DNA of 39,643 nucleotides. Source: an uncultured Polaribacter sp. (GTDB lineage: Bacteria > Bacteroidota > Bacteroidia > Flavobacteriales > Flavobacteriaceae). Shown here piece by piece: positions 1 to 7,762 of this stretch; the first letter of the stretch is position 1; each line of letters opens with the position of its first letter. A program made the translations under genes and the position numbers. The stretch spans positions 1 to 39,643 of the forward strand of contig CALKEB010000070.1 in NCBI GenBank assembly GCA_938084845.1, read 5' to 3'. The notes beneath the pieces were generated by a model. The model had not been told where the DNA came from, searched no databases, and saw only the letters and a program-made list of their open reading frames with translations.

Positions 1-69
1 ACTACCTAAAATGAATACATCTTATTCCAAAATCTCTCTGATCGTTGTCGCTGTTTTTGTTAGCGGGTG

Positions 70-99
70 CAAATATAGAAACTATTTTTATTCTAACAA
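70..99 (-). promoter_or_regulatory. strong promoter, TTG-N19-TATATTTG, firing left
   Basis: On the minus strand TTG (99-97), a 19-base spacer and TATATTTG (77-70) match the Bacteroidota primary sigma consensus exactly. The bases that follow, CACCCGCTA, are identical to those after the tRNA-Asp promoter at 39595-39624. Its transcript leaves the window at position 1, so the gene served is not seen. A stable-RNA operon is inferred. Confidence 0.75.
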
Positions 100-163
100 C
101 TATATTTGTTTTTATTTTTAAAAATATTTTTTCTCAAAAAAATACCCCCGAAAAAGCGGACTG

Positions 164-171
164 CAAAGATA
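164..171 (-). promoter_or_regulatory. possible extra -7 box (TATCTTTG), firing left
   Basis: On the minus strand TATCTTTG followed by CAGTCCGC fits the -7 box and a GC-rich start region, but no TTG sits at the expected 19-21 base spacing. It lies between the two stronger promoters and could be a third tandem start. The call is weak. Confidence 0.35.
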
Positions 172-308
172 CAAACTTTATTAACCTAAAACCTAATAAA
201 AATTGTGAAAATTAATCCCTCAAAAAAACGAATTAAACCCCTACAATGCCAACTCAAAACAACTCCTCAATGAACGATACTAACAAACATTATTTCCATT
301 AGCGGGTG

Positions 309-338
309 CAAATATACAACTCATTTCTATTCCCACAA
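309..338 (-). promoter_or_regulatory. strong promoter, TTG-N19-TATATTTG, firing left
   Basis: On the minus strand TTG (338-336), a 19-base spacer and TATATTTG (316-309) are a perfect match to the family consensus, again followed by CACCCGCTA. It sits 239 bases upstream of the promoter at 70-99 and points the same way. Tandem strong promoters are typical of rRNA operons. Confidence 0.75.
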
Positions 339-556
339 CTATTTAAACATATTATTTATGAAATATTTCTGCAGAAAAACTCAAACCACTCTAAACATGA
401 AACTTACAATAAACAAAATAATCTGGTTTTTTAACTTGTTCTATAATTATAAGAAAGAAACATTAAACCCGAATGAAAAAACAAACTCCAAATCAAACAT
501 TAACAATTTTTTTTAAAAAATTTGCATATGCACTAGTTTTATGGTACTTATCTTTC

Positions 557-564
557 TATTTTTG
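557..564 (+). promoter_or_regulatory. -7 box TATTTTTG for the lipoprotein gene
   Basis: TATTTTTG fits TAnnTTTG and lies 11 bases before the ATG at 576, giving a very short leader. No clear TTG is present at the proper distance, so strength is uncertain. Confidence 0.5.
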
Positions 565-575
565 CAATAAAAACT

Positions 576-2234
576 ATGAAAAAAGCAATAAACACATGTT
601 TTGCACTATTAATTCTTGGAATAATAGCATCATGTGACGTCTCCTATTTAGACAAGGAAATTGATGATATTTCTTGGGAAGGAAGTATAAAAATACCAAT
701 TGGATTTATCGACTACAGTCTATCTGAAATATTTGATGATTTGGGAAGTAGCTCTCTCAATCCAACTTCTACAGAAGAATTCAGCTTTAGCTACACAGAG
801 TCTTTCTCAGGACAAAGTGATGACTCTTATAACGTTGATATTGTTGATACTACCATTGAAAGCTCTATTTCAAGTCCGATAACATCAGATGATTTAGCTA
901 ATATTGGAGCGAATTTTCCATATACAATAACACCCACAATTGCAGGAAACCCAAACCCATTAATTGGCACCCAAAGTATTACAAATAAAAAAATTCATGA
1001 TTTAGAATTAAGCCAAGAAATTACAGAGGCTGAGTTTAATGAAGGTAATCTAATCATTACATTCACATCTACTGCAGATGCTGATATAAATATTAATATC
1101 AATATTCCTTCTTTTATTAAAAAAAGTGATCAAGGTACTTACACAGAAACATTAAACATTTCAGGAAGAACAACTAAAACTGTTACCATTAAACTAAATG
1201 AGTACAATGCTGATTTTACAAATGATGGAACTTATACAGGAAATACTTATAACAAAGTTGTTATTAATTTAGAGGCATCTTTTACATATGTTGTAGGAAA
1301 TCAAGTTGATGAAAATGATGCGATTGCCTACGAAGCTAAACTTACAAATGCAAAATACGATGTTATTTACGGAGATTTTAAACAAACATCTTTTAATGTT
1401 TCTTCAAATACGCTAGATTTAGGAGGATTCTTTGATAATTTTTCTGAGGGTGATATAAGCTTTGAAAACGTAGCAATGGCCGTAAATGTTACGAATGATT
1501 ATGGTTTTCCTATAAGTATGGATTTATCATCAGTTAGAGCTGTTAATGCGAATTCTTCTTTAAACCTAATTTATACAGGAAATTCATCACTTTCAAATAC
1601 TATCATAATAAATGGAGTGGAAAATTTTGGTGATGAAGAACGAGCTACAAATACAATTTTAAACGATACAAATTCTAATATTACTAGTTTATTAGAATCT
1701 AAACCTACATCTTTAGAATTTAATATTTCAGGAATGGCGAACCCTATTGATAATGGAAATCCTAATGAAAATTTTTATGCTACAAATAATAATGGATTTA
1801 ATGCAGAAGTTATTATAGATTTCAATAAAATAAGTTTAGACAAGGAACTAGACTTTGATGGTGCTGAAGATTTAGATGATTTCAATTACATTAATCTTTT
1901 AGTGAATATAGAAAACAAAATACCTTTAACTGGTGAATTATTAATAGAATTCAAGAATAATAATGACCAAGTTGTTCATTCTGAAACTATAGATGCTTTT
2001 CTAGCAGCTAATGTAGATCAGTCTGGACAGTCTGATGGAGTAGCTATTCTATCTGATTTTCAAATTGAATTAAATCAAAGTGAAATTTCACAAATTACCA
2101 GTGCTAATAAGATTAATATAAGAGCAACCCTTCAATTACCTGCAGGTAGAGATTCTGTTCTCATAAAAGGAAGTGACGGATTAAACGTATCAGTAGCAAT
2201 AGAAGCAAATGCTAGTATAACTTCAGACAATTAA
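576..2234 (+). CDS. large SPII lipoprotein of unknown function
   Basis: The product has 552 residues. The N-terminus is a lipoprotein signal: a Lys-Lys start, a hydrophobic stretch and a lipobox ending GIIASC, so Cys20 should be lipidated. The mature chain starts with acidic residues and is rich in Asn, Ser, Thr, Ile and Asp, a composition typical of beta-rich, envelope-exposed flavobacterial proteins. I recognise no named domain and assign no reaction. The next gene, a DUF5723 outer-membrane protein, starts only 6 bases after this stop codon, so the two are very likely co-transcribed. A joint role at the outer membrane is possible but is inference. The ATG at 576 is preferred because it yields the complete signal peptide and follows a -7 box. 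Confidence 0.85.
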   Translation: MKKAINTCFALLILGIIASCDVSYLDKEIDDISWEGSIKIPIGFIDYSLSEIFDDLGSSSLNPTSTEEFSFSYTESFSGQSDDSYNVDIVDTTIESSISSPITSDDLANIGANFPYTITPTIAGNPNPLIGTQSITNKKIHDLELSQEITEAEFNEGNLIITFTSTADADINININIPSFIKKSDQGTYTETLNISGRTTKTVTIKLNEYNADFTNDGTYTGNTYNKVVINLEASFTYVVGNQVDENDAIAYEAKLTNAKYDVIYGDFKQTSFNVSSNTLDLGGFFDNFSEGDISFENVAMAVNVTNDYGFPISMDLSSVRAVNANSSLNLIYTGNSSLSNTIIINGVENFGDEERATNTILNDTNSNITSLLESKPTSLEFNISGMANPIDNGNPNENFYATNNNGFNAEVIIDFNKISLDKELDFDGAEDLDDFNYINLLVNIENKIPLTGELLIEFKNNNDQVVHSETIDAFLAANVDQSGQSDGVAILSDFQIELNQSEISQITSANKINIRATLQLPAGRDSVLIKGSDGLNVSVAIEANASITSDN

Positions 2235-2240
2235 AAAATT

Positions 2241-3578
2241 ATGAAAAAATATATACACTTATTTAGCCTGTTATTTTCTTTATTTGTTTATGAAGCAAAA
2301 GCACAAGACTATTTATCATTTTATAATCTAGGAGATTATGTTATGCAAACTCAAGATTTATCTCCAATATTATTACCAAAATATAAAGTAAATTTTGGTA
2401 CACCTTTAAATATTGGTCTAAACTTAAATTCAGAAATTACAATAAATCAATTTTTAGTTGAGAGTGGTAATAATTTAAAAGTTGATTTTGACAACTTGAA
2501 TATAGTTGCAGGTGAAACAAATATTGTTACTTCAGATATTGTAGCTAATATTTTTATTCTTGCATTTAAAGTAAATAAAGGCTCTATATCTATTTTTGCA
2601 AATGCCAAAAGTAATTTAGCTTGGCAATTTAGCGAAGATTTTACAGATATTGCCGCAAATGGTTTTGGACAAAGTTTTTCATTGTCTAAAGAAAATATTG
2701 GTTTTACATCATACAGTGAGATTGGAATTGGTTACACAAGAACTTTCTTAGGTGATAAGATAGCAGTTGGTCTTAGATTAAAAACATTAGCTGGTATCGC
2801 TCACACATCCTTAGAAGAAAATGCGCAATTTGGAGTAGACATTAATAGCACTAATTTTATATGGACAGCATCTGCTACTAATGCAACTTTGAATACTTCT
2901 GGAATTTCAGATACTGAAAATTTATCTTTATTTGGTAATAATGGAGGTTTTGCAATGGATTTAGGTTTAAATTATAAACTTAACGATAAATTATCATTTG
3001 AGTTATCCATCAACGACCTAGGTTCAATAAATTGGGAGGATAATGTTACAAACTATAATATTGAAGATGTTAACGGAGGCGTTTATAATGGATTTGATTT
3101 TGAAGATTCTGTTGATATACTAGATGAAATTGAAGATGCTTTAAACAATGTTATTGGAACAACAGAAACGAATGAAAGTTTTAAAACAAACTTAAGCTCA
3201 AGAATGTTCTTTTCAACTAAGTATAAAATGTCTAAAAAAAATGTTTTGAGAGCAACTTACTTTAAGAATAATAATCCTTATATCGAAACAAAGCCTCGTT
3301 TTGGATTAGGTTACAATAGAGAGTTGAACAAGTCTACTTATGGAATTATTGCTAGTGCTGGAGGAATTAATGGTGGCTTAAGATTTGGTGCCAATTTAGC
3401 TATTCAATTAGGAATATTACAACTTTACACAGCTATTGATGATGTTACTAATATTGGAGGTAAAGTGCAGGAAGCCAATTCTGCCAACTTTAGATTTGGT
3501 ATGAACTTTTTATTTGGCTATAATAGAAAATCTACAGATTCAAAAATTGATGAATATAAAGATGTAAAAAACTTATAA
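2241..3578 (+). CDS. DUF5723-type outer-membrane beta-barrel protein
   Basis: The product has 445 residues. An N-terminal Sec signal peptide ends around the AKAQ motif at residue 22. The rest shows alternating hydrophobic and polar strands with many Gly, Asn and aromatic residues, as expected of an outer-membrane barrel. Stretches such as YSEIGIGYTRTFLGDKIAVGL and the later LGLNYKLNDKLSFELSINDLG are characteristic of the DUF5723 family common in Bacteroidota. The function of that family is not established to my knowledge. The gene follows the lipoprotein gene by 6 bases, suggesting a lipoprotein plus barrel unit. After the stop codon only a weak AT-rich inverted repeat (around 3583-3607) could act as terminator. 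Confidence 0.8.
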   Translation: MKKYIHLFSLLFSLFVYEAKAQDYLSFYNLGDYVMQTQDLSPILLPKYKVNFGTPLNIGLNLNSEITINQFLVESGNNLKVDFDNLNIVAGETNIVTSDIVANIFILAFKVNKGSISIFANAKSNLAWQFSEDFTDIAANGFGQSFSLSKENIGFTSYSEIGIGYTRTFLGDKIAVGLRLKTLAGIAHTSLEENAQFGVDINSTNFIWTASATNATLNTSGISDTENLSLFGNNGGFAMDLGLNYKLNDKLSFELSINDLGSINWEDNVTNYNIEDVNGGVYNGFDFEDSVDILDEIEDALNNVIGTTETNESFKTNLSSRMFFSTKYKMSKKNVLRATYFKNNNPYIETKPRFGLGYNRELNKSTYGIIASAGGINGGLRFGANLAIQLGILQLYTAIDDVTNIGGKVQEANSANFRFGMNFLFGYNRKSTDSKIDEYKDVKNL

Positions 3579-3670
3579 CTTATTAATTAAATATTTTTTT
3601 TAATTAAATACTAAAGAAAAGAACCATAAACCTTAAAACACCACCTAATTAATATAAGTACACATATATA

Positions 3671-3701
3671 TTGTATTAAAATTTGTTTTCTAATATCTTT
3701 G
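3671..3701 (+). promoter_or_regulatory. promoter of thrS, TTG-N20-TATCTTTG
   Basis: TTG at 3671-3673, a 20-base spacer and TATCTTTG at 3694-3701 match the consensus. The ATG of thrS lies 21 bases downstream, leaving a leader of roughly 15 bases. There is thus no room for a T-box or a long thrS leader. Confidence 0.75.
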
Positions 3702-3722
3702 CGAATCAAATTTTAGAATTAA

Positions 3723-5666
3723 ATGATAAAGATTACATTACCAGATGGGAGTATTAAGGAGTTTGAGAAAAATAGCACTCCTTTCGATGTGGCTAGAAGT
3801 ATTAGTGAAGGACTGGCAAGAAATATAATTTCTGCACGTTTTAATGGGACAACTGTTGAAACTACCACCCCTTTAAACACAGACGGCTCATTAGTATTGT
3901 ACTCTTTTAATGATAATGAAGGTAAAAAAGCATTCTGGCATTCTTCTGCACATGTATTAGCTGAAGCAATTTTAAGTTTTCATCCCAATGCAAAATTAAC
4001 AATTGGACCGGCTATTGATAATGGGTTTTACTATGATGTTGATTTAGGTGATGCTGTTATTTCTGAAAAAGATTTTTCTGCCATCGAGAAAAAATTTCTT
4101 GAAATTGCGCGAGGAAAACATGAGTTTACGATGAGATCTGTTTCAAAAGCAGATGCGTTGTCTTTATATAAGCAAGAAAACAACCCTTATAAAGTAGAAT
4201 TAATTGAAAATTTGACTGATGGAGACATTACCTTTTGTGATCACAGCAACTTTACTGATTTGTGTAGAGGAGGCCATATTCCAAATACTGGAATCATAAA
4301 AGCAATCAAGATAATGAATGTTGCTGGAGCTTACTGGCGTGGTGATGAAAAAAACAATCAACTTACACGTGTTTATGGAATTAGTTTTCCAAAACAAAAA
4401 ATGTTAACGGAATATCTAGCGTTACTTGAAGAGGCTAAAAAACGTGATCATCGAAAATTAGGAAAAGAACTAGAGTTATTTACTTTTTCACAAAAAGTAG
4501 GTGCTGGTTTACCGCTTTGGCTTCCTAAAGGAGCCGCTTTACGAGCTAGACTAGAAAATTTCTTAAAAGCAGCACAAAAAAAAGCAGGATATGAAATGGT
4601 TATGACACCACATATTGGTCAAAAAGAACTGTATGTAACGTCCGGTCATTATGAGAAGTATGGTGAAGATAGCTTCCAGGCAATAAAGACGCCAAAAATG
4701 GATGAAGAGTTTTTATTAAAACCGATGAATTGTCCACATCACTGTGAAGTTTATAATTTTAAACCTTATTCTTATAAGGATTTACCAAAGCGTTTTGCAG
4801 AATTTGGAACTGTATATCGATACGAACAAAGTGGCGAACTTCATGGACTTACCCGAGTAAGAGGGTTTACGCAAGACGACGCTCATATTTTTTGTACGCC
4901 AGAACAATTAGATCAAGAATTTAAGGAGGTAATTGATTTGGTTTTATATGTGTTTGGTTCTTTAGGTTTTGAAAACTTTACTGCACAAGTTTCTATAAGA
5001 GACATGGAAAATCTAGATAAATATATAGGTGATGTTGAAACTTGGGAAATAGCCGAAAATGCAATTATATCTGCAGCCAAAGACAAAGGGTTAGAATATG
5101 TTATAGAGGAAGGTGAAGCTGCTTTTTATGGTCCTAAATTAGACTTTATGGTTAAAGATGCTTTAGGCAGAAGTTGGCAATTAGGAACAATACAAGTAGA
5201 TTACAACTTACCAAAACGTTTTGATTTGACGTATACGGGTTCTGACAACCAATCGCACAGACCTGTAATGATACATAGAGCACCATTTGGATCTATGGAG
5301 CGTTTTATAGCCGTTTTATTAGAACATACTGGAGGAAATTTTCCACTTTGGCTTACACCAGATCAAGTTATTGTGCTGCCAATCAGCGATAAATATCAAA
5401 AATATACTAAAAAAGTTTTAGAATCGTTAGAAAATTCCGAAATTCGCGCCCTCGTAGACGACAGAAGTGAAAAAACAGGACGTAAAATACGAGATGCAGA
5501 AGTAAGCAAAATTCCATTTATGGTGATTGTTGGTGAAAAAGAAGCTGAAGAAGGTACCGTTTCTGTAAGAAAACATGGAGAAGGAGATTTAGGAACATTT
5601 ACGCTTGATGCGTTTAAAACCTTAATAAAGGAAGAAGAACACAAAACATTAAAGAAATTTAAGTAA
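3723..5666 (+). CDS. thrS: threonine--tRNA ligase
   Basis: This enzyme charges tRNA-Thr with threonine and hydrolyses mischarged Ser-tRNA. All family modules are visible in 647 residues. There is an N-terminal TGS domain (about 1-61). The editing domain has the HxxxH motif His73/His77 and CRGGH at 181-185. The class II catalytic core has KPMNCPHH (Cys336 is the expected zinc ligand), motif 2 [21 protein letters not shown] (366-386) and His387. An anticodon-binding domain follows from about residue 540. Length is typical. It heads the thrS-infC-rpmI-rplT cluster, an order conserved in many bacteria. The gap to infC is only 62 bases and holds no promoter consensus, so read-through into infC is likely. 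Confidence 0.97.
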   Translation: MIKITLPDGSIKEFEKNSTPFDVARSISEGLARNIISARFNGTTVETTTPLNTDGSLVLYSFNDNEGKKAFWHSSAHVLAEAILSFHPNAKLTIGPAIDNGFYYDVDLGDAVISEKDFSAIEKKFLEIARGKHEFTMRSVSKADALSLYKQENNPYKVELIENLTDGDITFCDHSNFTDLCRGGHIPNTGIIKAIKIMNVAGAYWRGDEKNNQLTRVYGISFPKQKMLTEYLALLEEAKKRDHRKLGKELELFTFSQKVGAGLPLWLPKGAALRARLENFLKAAQKKAGYEMVMTPHIGQKELYVTSGHYEKYGEDSFQAIKTPKMDEEFLLKPMNCPHHCEVYNFKPYSYKDLPKRFAEFGTVYRYEQSGELHGLTRVRGFTQDDAHIFCTPEQLDQEFKEVIDLVLYVFGSLGFENFTAQVSIRDMENLDKYIGDVETWEIAENAIISAAKDKGLEYVIEEGEAAFYGPKLDFMVKDALGRSWQLGTIQVDYNLPKRFDLTYTGSDNQSHRPVMIHRAPFGSMERFIAVLLEHTGGNFPLWLTPDQVIVLPISDKYQKYTKKVLESLENSEIRALVDDRSEKTGRKIRDAEVSKIPFMVIVGEKEAEEGTVSVRKHGEGDLGTFTLDAFKTLIKEEEHKTLKKFK

Positions 5667-5728
5667 ATTTGAATATTGTAAAGTAAAAACTGGAGAACAG
5701 TTGTATCATAAATTTAAAATTTTAAGTC

Positions 5729-6289
5729 ATAGCAATCAGAAGAAGTAGGTCGAGAAGACCATTAAGAGTAATCAAAGAAGACCAACACAGAATTAACGAC
5801 AAAATAAAATATGTTGATGAAGTAAGAGTCGTTGGGGAAAATGTGGAAGTTGGTGTTTATCCTTTAGCAAAAGCTAAAGAGATGGCTAAAGAACAGGAAT
5901 TGGATTTAGTGGAAATTTCACCTAAAGCGAAACCTCCTGTTTGTAAAATAATTGATTACAAAAAATTCTTGTACGAGCAAAAGAAACGTGAAAAAGCTTT
6001 AAAATCAAAAGCAACTAAAGTAACGATTAAAGAAATACGTTTTGGACCGCAAACAGATGAGCATGATTATGAGTTTAAAAAGAAACATGCGATAAAGTTT
6101 TTACAAGATGGTGCAAAGTTAAAAGCTTTTGTATTCTTTAAAGGACGTTCTATTATTTTTAAAGAACAAGGGCAAATTTTATTGTTAAAATTAGCTCAGG
6201 AATTAGAAGAATATGGTAAAGTAGAACAATTACCAAAATTGGAGGGGAAACGTATGATTATGTTTATTGCTCCAAAAAAATCAAAATAA
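5729..6289 (+). CDS. infC: translation initiation factor IF-3, non-AUG start (ATA)
   Basis: IF-3 binds the 30S subunit and monitors start codon selection. Starting at the first ATG or GTG in frame (GTG at 5843) would remove the conserved N-terminal domain. Reading upstream in the same frame to the stop at 5723-5725 recovers it: after ATA (5729) the residues run [19 protein letters not shown] and on to HRIN, the usual IF-3 N-terminus. No ATG, GTG or TTG exists upstream, so the start is most likely ATA at 5729, giving 186 residues. ATC or GTC just upstream are weaker options. IF-3 genes elsewhere use AUU, AUC or AUA, which lets IF-3 repress its own synthesis; the same logic is inferred here. 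The C-terminal domain ends with the IAPK motif and is intact. Confidence 0.9.
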   Translation: MAIRRSRSRRPLRVIKEDQHRINDKIKYVDEVRVVGENVEVGVYPLAKAKEMAKEQELDLVEISPKAKPPVCKIIDYKKFLYEQKKREKALKSKATKVTIKEIRFGPQTDEHDYEFKKKHAIKFLQDGAKLKAFVFFKGRSIIFKEQGQILLLKLAQELEEYGKVEQLPKLEGKRMIMFIAPKKSK

Positions 6290-6317
6290 GATAGTTTTTA
6301 ATGAGCTAGTATTAAAG

Positions 6318-6353
6318 GTTTAAAAGTTTTATTTAAAAACTTTTAAACTTTTT
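6318..6353 (+). terminator. AT-rich hairpin with U-tract between infC and rpmI
   Basis: A perfect 13-bp inverted repeat (6318-6330 with 6336-6348, loop ATTTA) is followed by five T. It sits 28 bases after the infC stop and 60 bases before rpmI. The form is that of an intrinsic terminator or attenuator, although the stem has only two G-C pairs. It could lower expression of the ribosomal protein genes relative to thrS-infC or protect the upstream mRNA end. Confidence 0.5.
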
Positions 6354-6408
6354 GAGTCTATAATCATTAAGAAAATAATAATATTAAGCAAGTTAAAAAG
6401 AAGGAGAG

Positions 6409-6606
6409 ATGCCTAAAATGAAAACCAAATCTAGTGCCAAGAAACGATTTAAAGTTACAGGTACTGGTAAAATCAAAAGAAAGCACGCGTTTAAAAGTCA
6501 CATCTTAACCAAGAAGTCTAAAAAACGTAAATTAAAGCTTACTCATGACACTTTAGTACATAAGTCTGATGAGTCTAGCGTTAAGCAAATGTTAAACTTA
6601 AAATAA
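6409..6606 (+). CDS. rpmI: 50S ribosomal protein L35 (bL35)
   Basis: The product is a 65-residue, very basic protein starting [15 protein letters not shown] and containing [14 protein letters not shown], the bL35 signature. Its length is normal. It is a component of the large ribosomal subunit. It stands between infC and rplT as in most bacteria. The bases just before the ATG read AAGGAGAG, a Shine-Dalgarno-like run that is rare in this phylum, but only two bases separate it from the ATG; it is better spaced from the second Met codon at 6418. The first ATG is kept because the MPKMKTKS start is the family norm. Confidence 0.96.
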   Translation: MPKMKTKSSAKKRFKVTGTGKIKRKHAFKSHILTKKSKKRKLKLTHDTLVHKSDESSVKQMLNLK

Positions 6607-6644
6607 TAAGTTTAACCAGGGAATTTAATTATTAACCATGGAGT

Positions 6645-6681
6645 TAGGCTCAAACAAAAGAATTCTTAGTTGAATCGCCTA
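6645..6681 (+). promoter_or_regulatory. hairpin in the rpmI-rplT spacer, possible L20 leader
   Basis: The 95-base spacer before rplT can fold into a layered hairpin. TAGGC (6645-6649) pairs with GCCTA (6677-6681). TCAA plus C (6650-6653, 6655) pairs with GTTGA (6669-6673), leaving a bulged A and a three-base bulge ATC. A small inner AAG/CTT stem caps it. Ribosomal protein L20 represses its own operon through mRNA structures that imitate its 23S rRNA site in E. coli and Bacillus. A comparable role here is inference from position and structure only. Confidence 0.35.
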
Positions 6682-6701
6682 CTACAAAACACATTGAAAT
6701 T

Positions 6702-7046
6702 ATGCCAAGATCAGTAAATTCAGTAGCCTCAAGAAATAGAAGAAAAAAAATCTTGAAGGCAGCAAAAGGGTACTTTGGACGTAGAAAAAACGTTTATACA
6801 GTAGCAAAAAATGCGGTTGAAAAAGGTATGCTTTATGCATATAGAGACCGTAAAAACAATAAGAGAAACTTTCGTTCATTATGGATTACGCGTATTAACG
6901 CAGCAGCTAGATTAAACGGAATGTCTTACTCACAGTTTATGGGTAAAGTTAAAGCTAATAATATTGAGCTAAATCGTAAAGTTTTAGCAGATTTAGCCGT
7001 TAACAACCCAGAGGCTTTTAAGGCAGTTGTAGAGAAAATTAAATAA
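6702..7046 (+). CDS. rplT: 50S ribosomal protein L20 (bL20)
   Basis: The product has 114 residues and starts [19 protein letters not shown], followed by the bL20 signatures [15 protein letters not shown] and [18 protein letters not shown]. It is an assembly protein of the 50S subunit whose basic N-terminal extension penetrates 23S rRNA. Length and sequence are typical. It ends the translation operon and is followed 24 bases later by a strong intrinsic terminator. The spacer ahead of it can fold (6645-6681), which may relate to L20 autoregulation. Confidence 0.97.
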   Translation: MPRSVNSVASRNRRKKILKAAKGYFGRRKNVYTVAKNAVEKGMLYAYRDRKNNKRNFRSLWITRINAAARLNGMSYSQFMGKVKANNIELNRKVLADLAVNNPEAFKAVVEKIK

Positions 7047-7070
7047 ATATTAATACTTGCTTATATTTAA

Positions 7071-7099
7071 AAACCCAAACATTAAGTTTGGGTTTTTTT
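7071..7099 (+). terminator. intrinsic terminator after rplT
   Basis: AAACCCAAAC (7071-7080) pairs perfectly with GTTTGGGTTT (7086-7095) around loop ATTAA, and the T-tract runs to 7099. It ends the thrS-infC-rpmI-rplT transcript. Confidence 0.9.
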
Positions 7100-7125
7100 A
7101 TTAACTTTACAGTAAATTAACTTAT

Positions 7126-7695
7126 ATGAATATAAAAAAACTAACCCTACTCTTCACTATTATTTCTATTGCAACATTTTCTCAAGAAAAAAATACCATT
7201 AAAGAGCAATTTGAAAATGTATATAGAACCTCTACAACCTATCAAGTATACAAAGTTATTTCTAAAGATAACTATGAAAGCTTAAAAGATAATGTTTTAG
7301 ATTCTTTAACTAAGGCTAAAGAGGTTATTAATGAAAAACAAACCTCTTTACAAATTGAAAAAGATCGTATTGAAAAACTTAATGAAAAATTAGAAAAAAC
7401 AGAAGCACAACTTGAGCGTGTAACCCTTAAAGAAAATTCAATTTCATTTTTGGGAACTCCAATAAGCAAATTGACGTACAACCTAATCATGTGGCTTTTG
7501 GTTATAGCCCTAAGTGTAATGCTAGGATATTTTGTGTTTAAATTTTTTAGAAGCCATGTTTTGACCAAACAAGCAGAAGATAATTTAGAAACTGTTGAAT
7601 TGGAGTTTGAACAACATCGAAAGAAATCTCTAGTGCGAGAACAAAAACTTAGAAGAGAGTTGCAAGATGAAATTAATAAGCAAAAAAATAATTAG
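7126..7695 (+). CDS. coiled-coil, single-pass membrane protein of unknown function
   Basis: The product has 189 residues. The N-terminus (MNIKKLTLLFTIISIATFSQ) is a signal peptide ending at the SQE junction. Residues about 60-100 are rich in Glu, Lys and Leu in heptad-like order and should form a coiled coil. One transmembrane helix (about 119-140, LIMWLLVIALSVMLGYFVF) follows, then a charged cytoplasmic tail that is also helical. Homologues in flavobacterial genomes are, as I recall, sometimes labelled tRNA (guanine-N1)-methyltransferase, but nothing here resembles TrmD (no knotted SAM-binding core), so that name should not be used. The function is unknown. It is an isolated transcription unit between two terminators. 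Confidence 0.8.
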   Translation: MNIKKLTLLFTIISIATFSQEKNTIKEQFENVYRTSTTYQVYKVISKDNYESLKDNVLDSLTKAKEVINEKQTSLQIEKDRIEKLNEKLEKTEAQLERVTLKENSISFLGTPISKLTYNLIMWLLVIALSVMLGYFVFKFFRSHVLTKQAEDNLETVELEFEQHRKKSLVREQKLRRELQDEINKQKNN

Positions 7696-7715
7696 AAAAC
7701 AGTTCTTTTTAAGGC

Positions 7716-7752
7716 AAAAAAAACCTCGAAATTAAATTTCGAGGTTTTTTTT
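7716..7752. terminator. bidirectional terminator between the coiled-coil gene and prfA
   Basis: The inverted repeat AACCTCGAAATT / AATTTCGAGGTT (7722-7733 with 7735-7746) is flanked by A-runs on the left and T-runs on the right. It can therefore end the rightward gene at 7695 and the leftward prfA, whose stop codon lies 11 bases beyond. Confidence 0.9.
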
Positions 7753-7762
7753 ATGCTGAATT

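Larger units (their letters stand above)
1..575. other. gene-free left flank with minus-strand promoters
   Basis: No convincing coding sequence is visible in these 575 bases. The recognisable content is two strong minus-strand promoters (boxes at 70-99 and 309-338), a weaker minus-strand -7-like box at 164-171, and the plus-strand -7 box at 557-564 for the first gene. The minus-strand promoters fire leftwards out of the window. Together with their GC-rich start region (CACCCGCTA), this suggests that an rRNA or tRNA operon begins just left of position 1. No tRNA or recognisable rRNA sequence lies inside the window here. Confidence 0.6.

Noticed and set aside
397..516. 39-codon frame (plus strand) in the left gap starting MKLTINKIIWFF
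   Set aside because: It is composed almost wholly of AT-rich codons (Asn, Lys, Phe, Ile), has no promoter or recognisable motif, and frames of this size are expected by chance in such sequence.
3583..3607. TTAATTAA repeats after the DUF5723 gene as terminator
   Set aside because: The stem consists only of A-T pairs and is imperfect; it may be chance in an AT-rich spacer. It is mentioned in the gene entry but not listed as a feature.
5843..6289. infC starting at GTG 5843
   Set aside because: It would delete the conserved N-terminal segment of IF-3 that is clearly encoded upstream in the same frame.
7126..7695. tRNA (guanine-N1)-methyltransferase label for the coiled-coil membrane protein
   Set aside because: There is no SAM-binding trefoil knot or TrmD motif; the protein has a signal peptide, coiled coil and one membrane helix.
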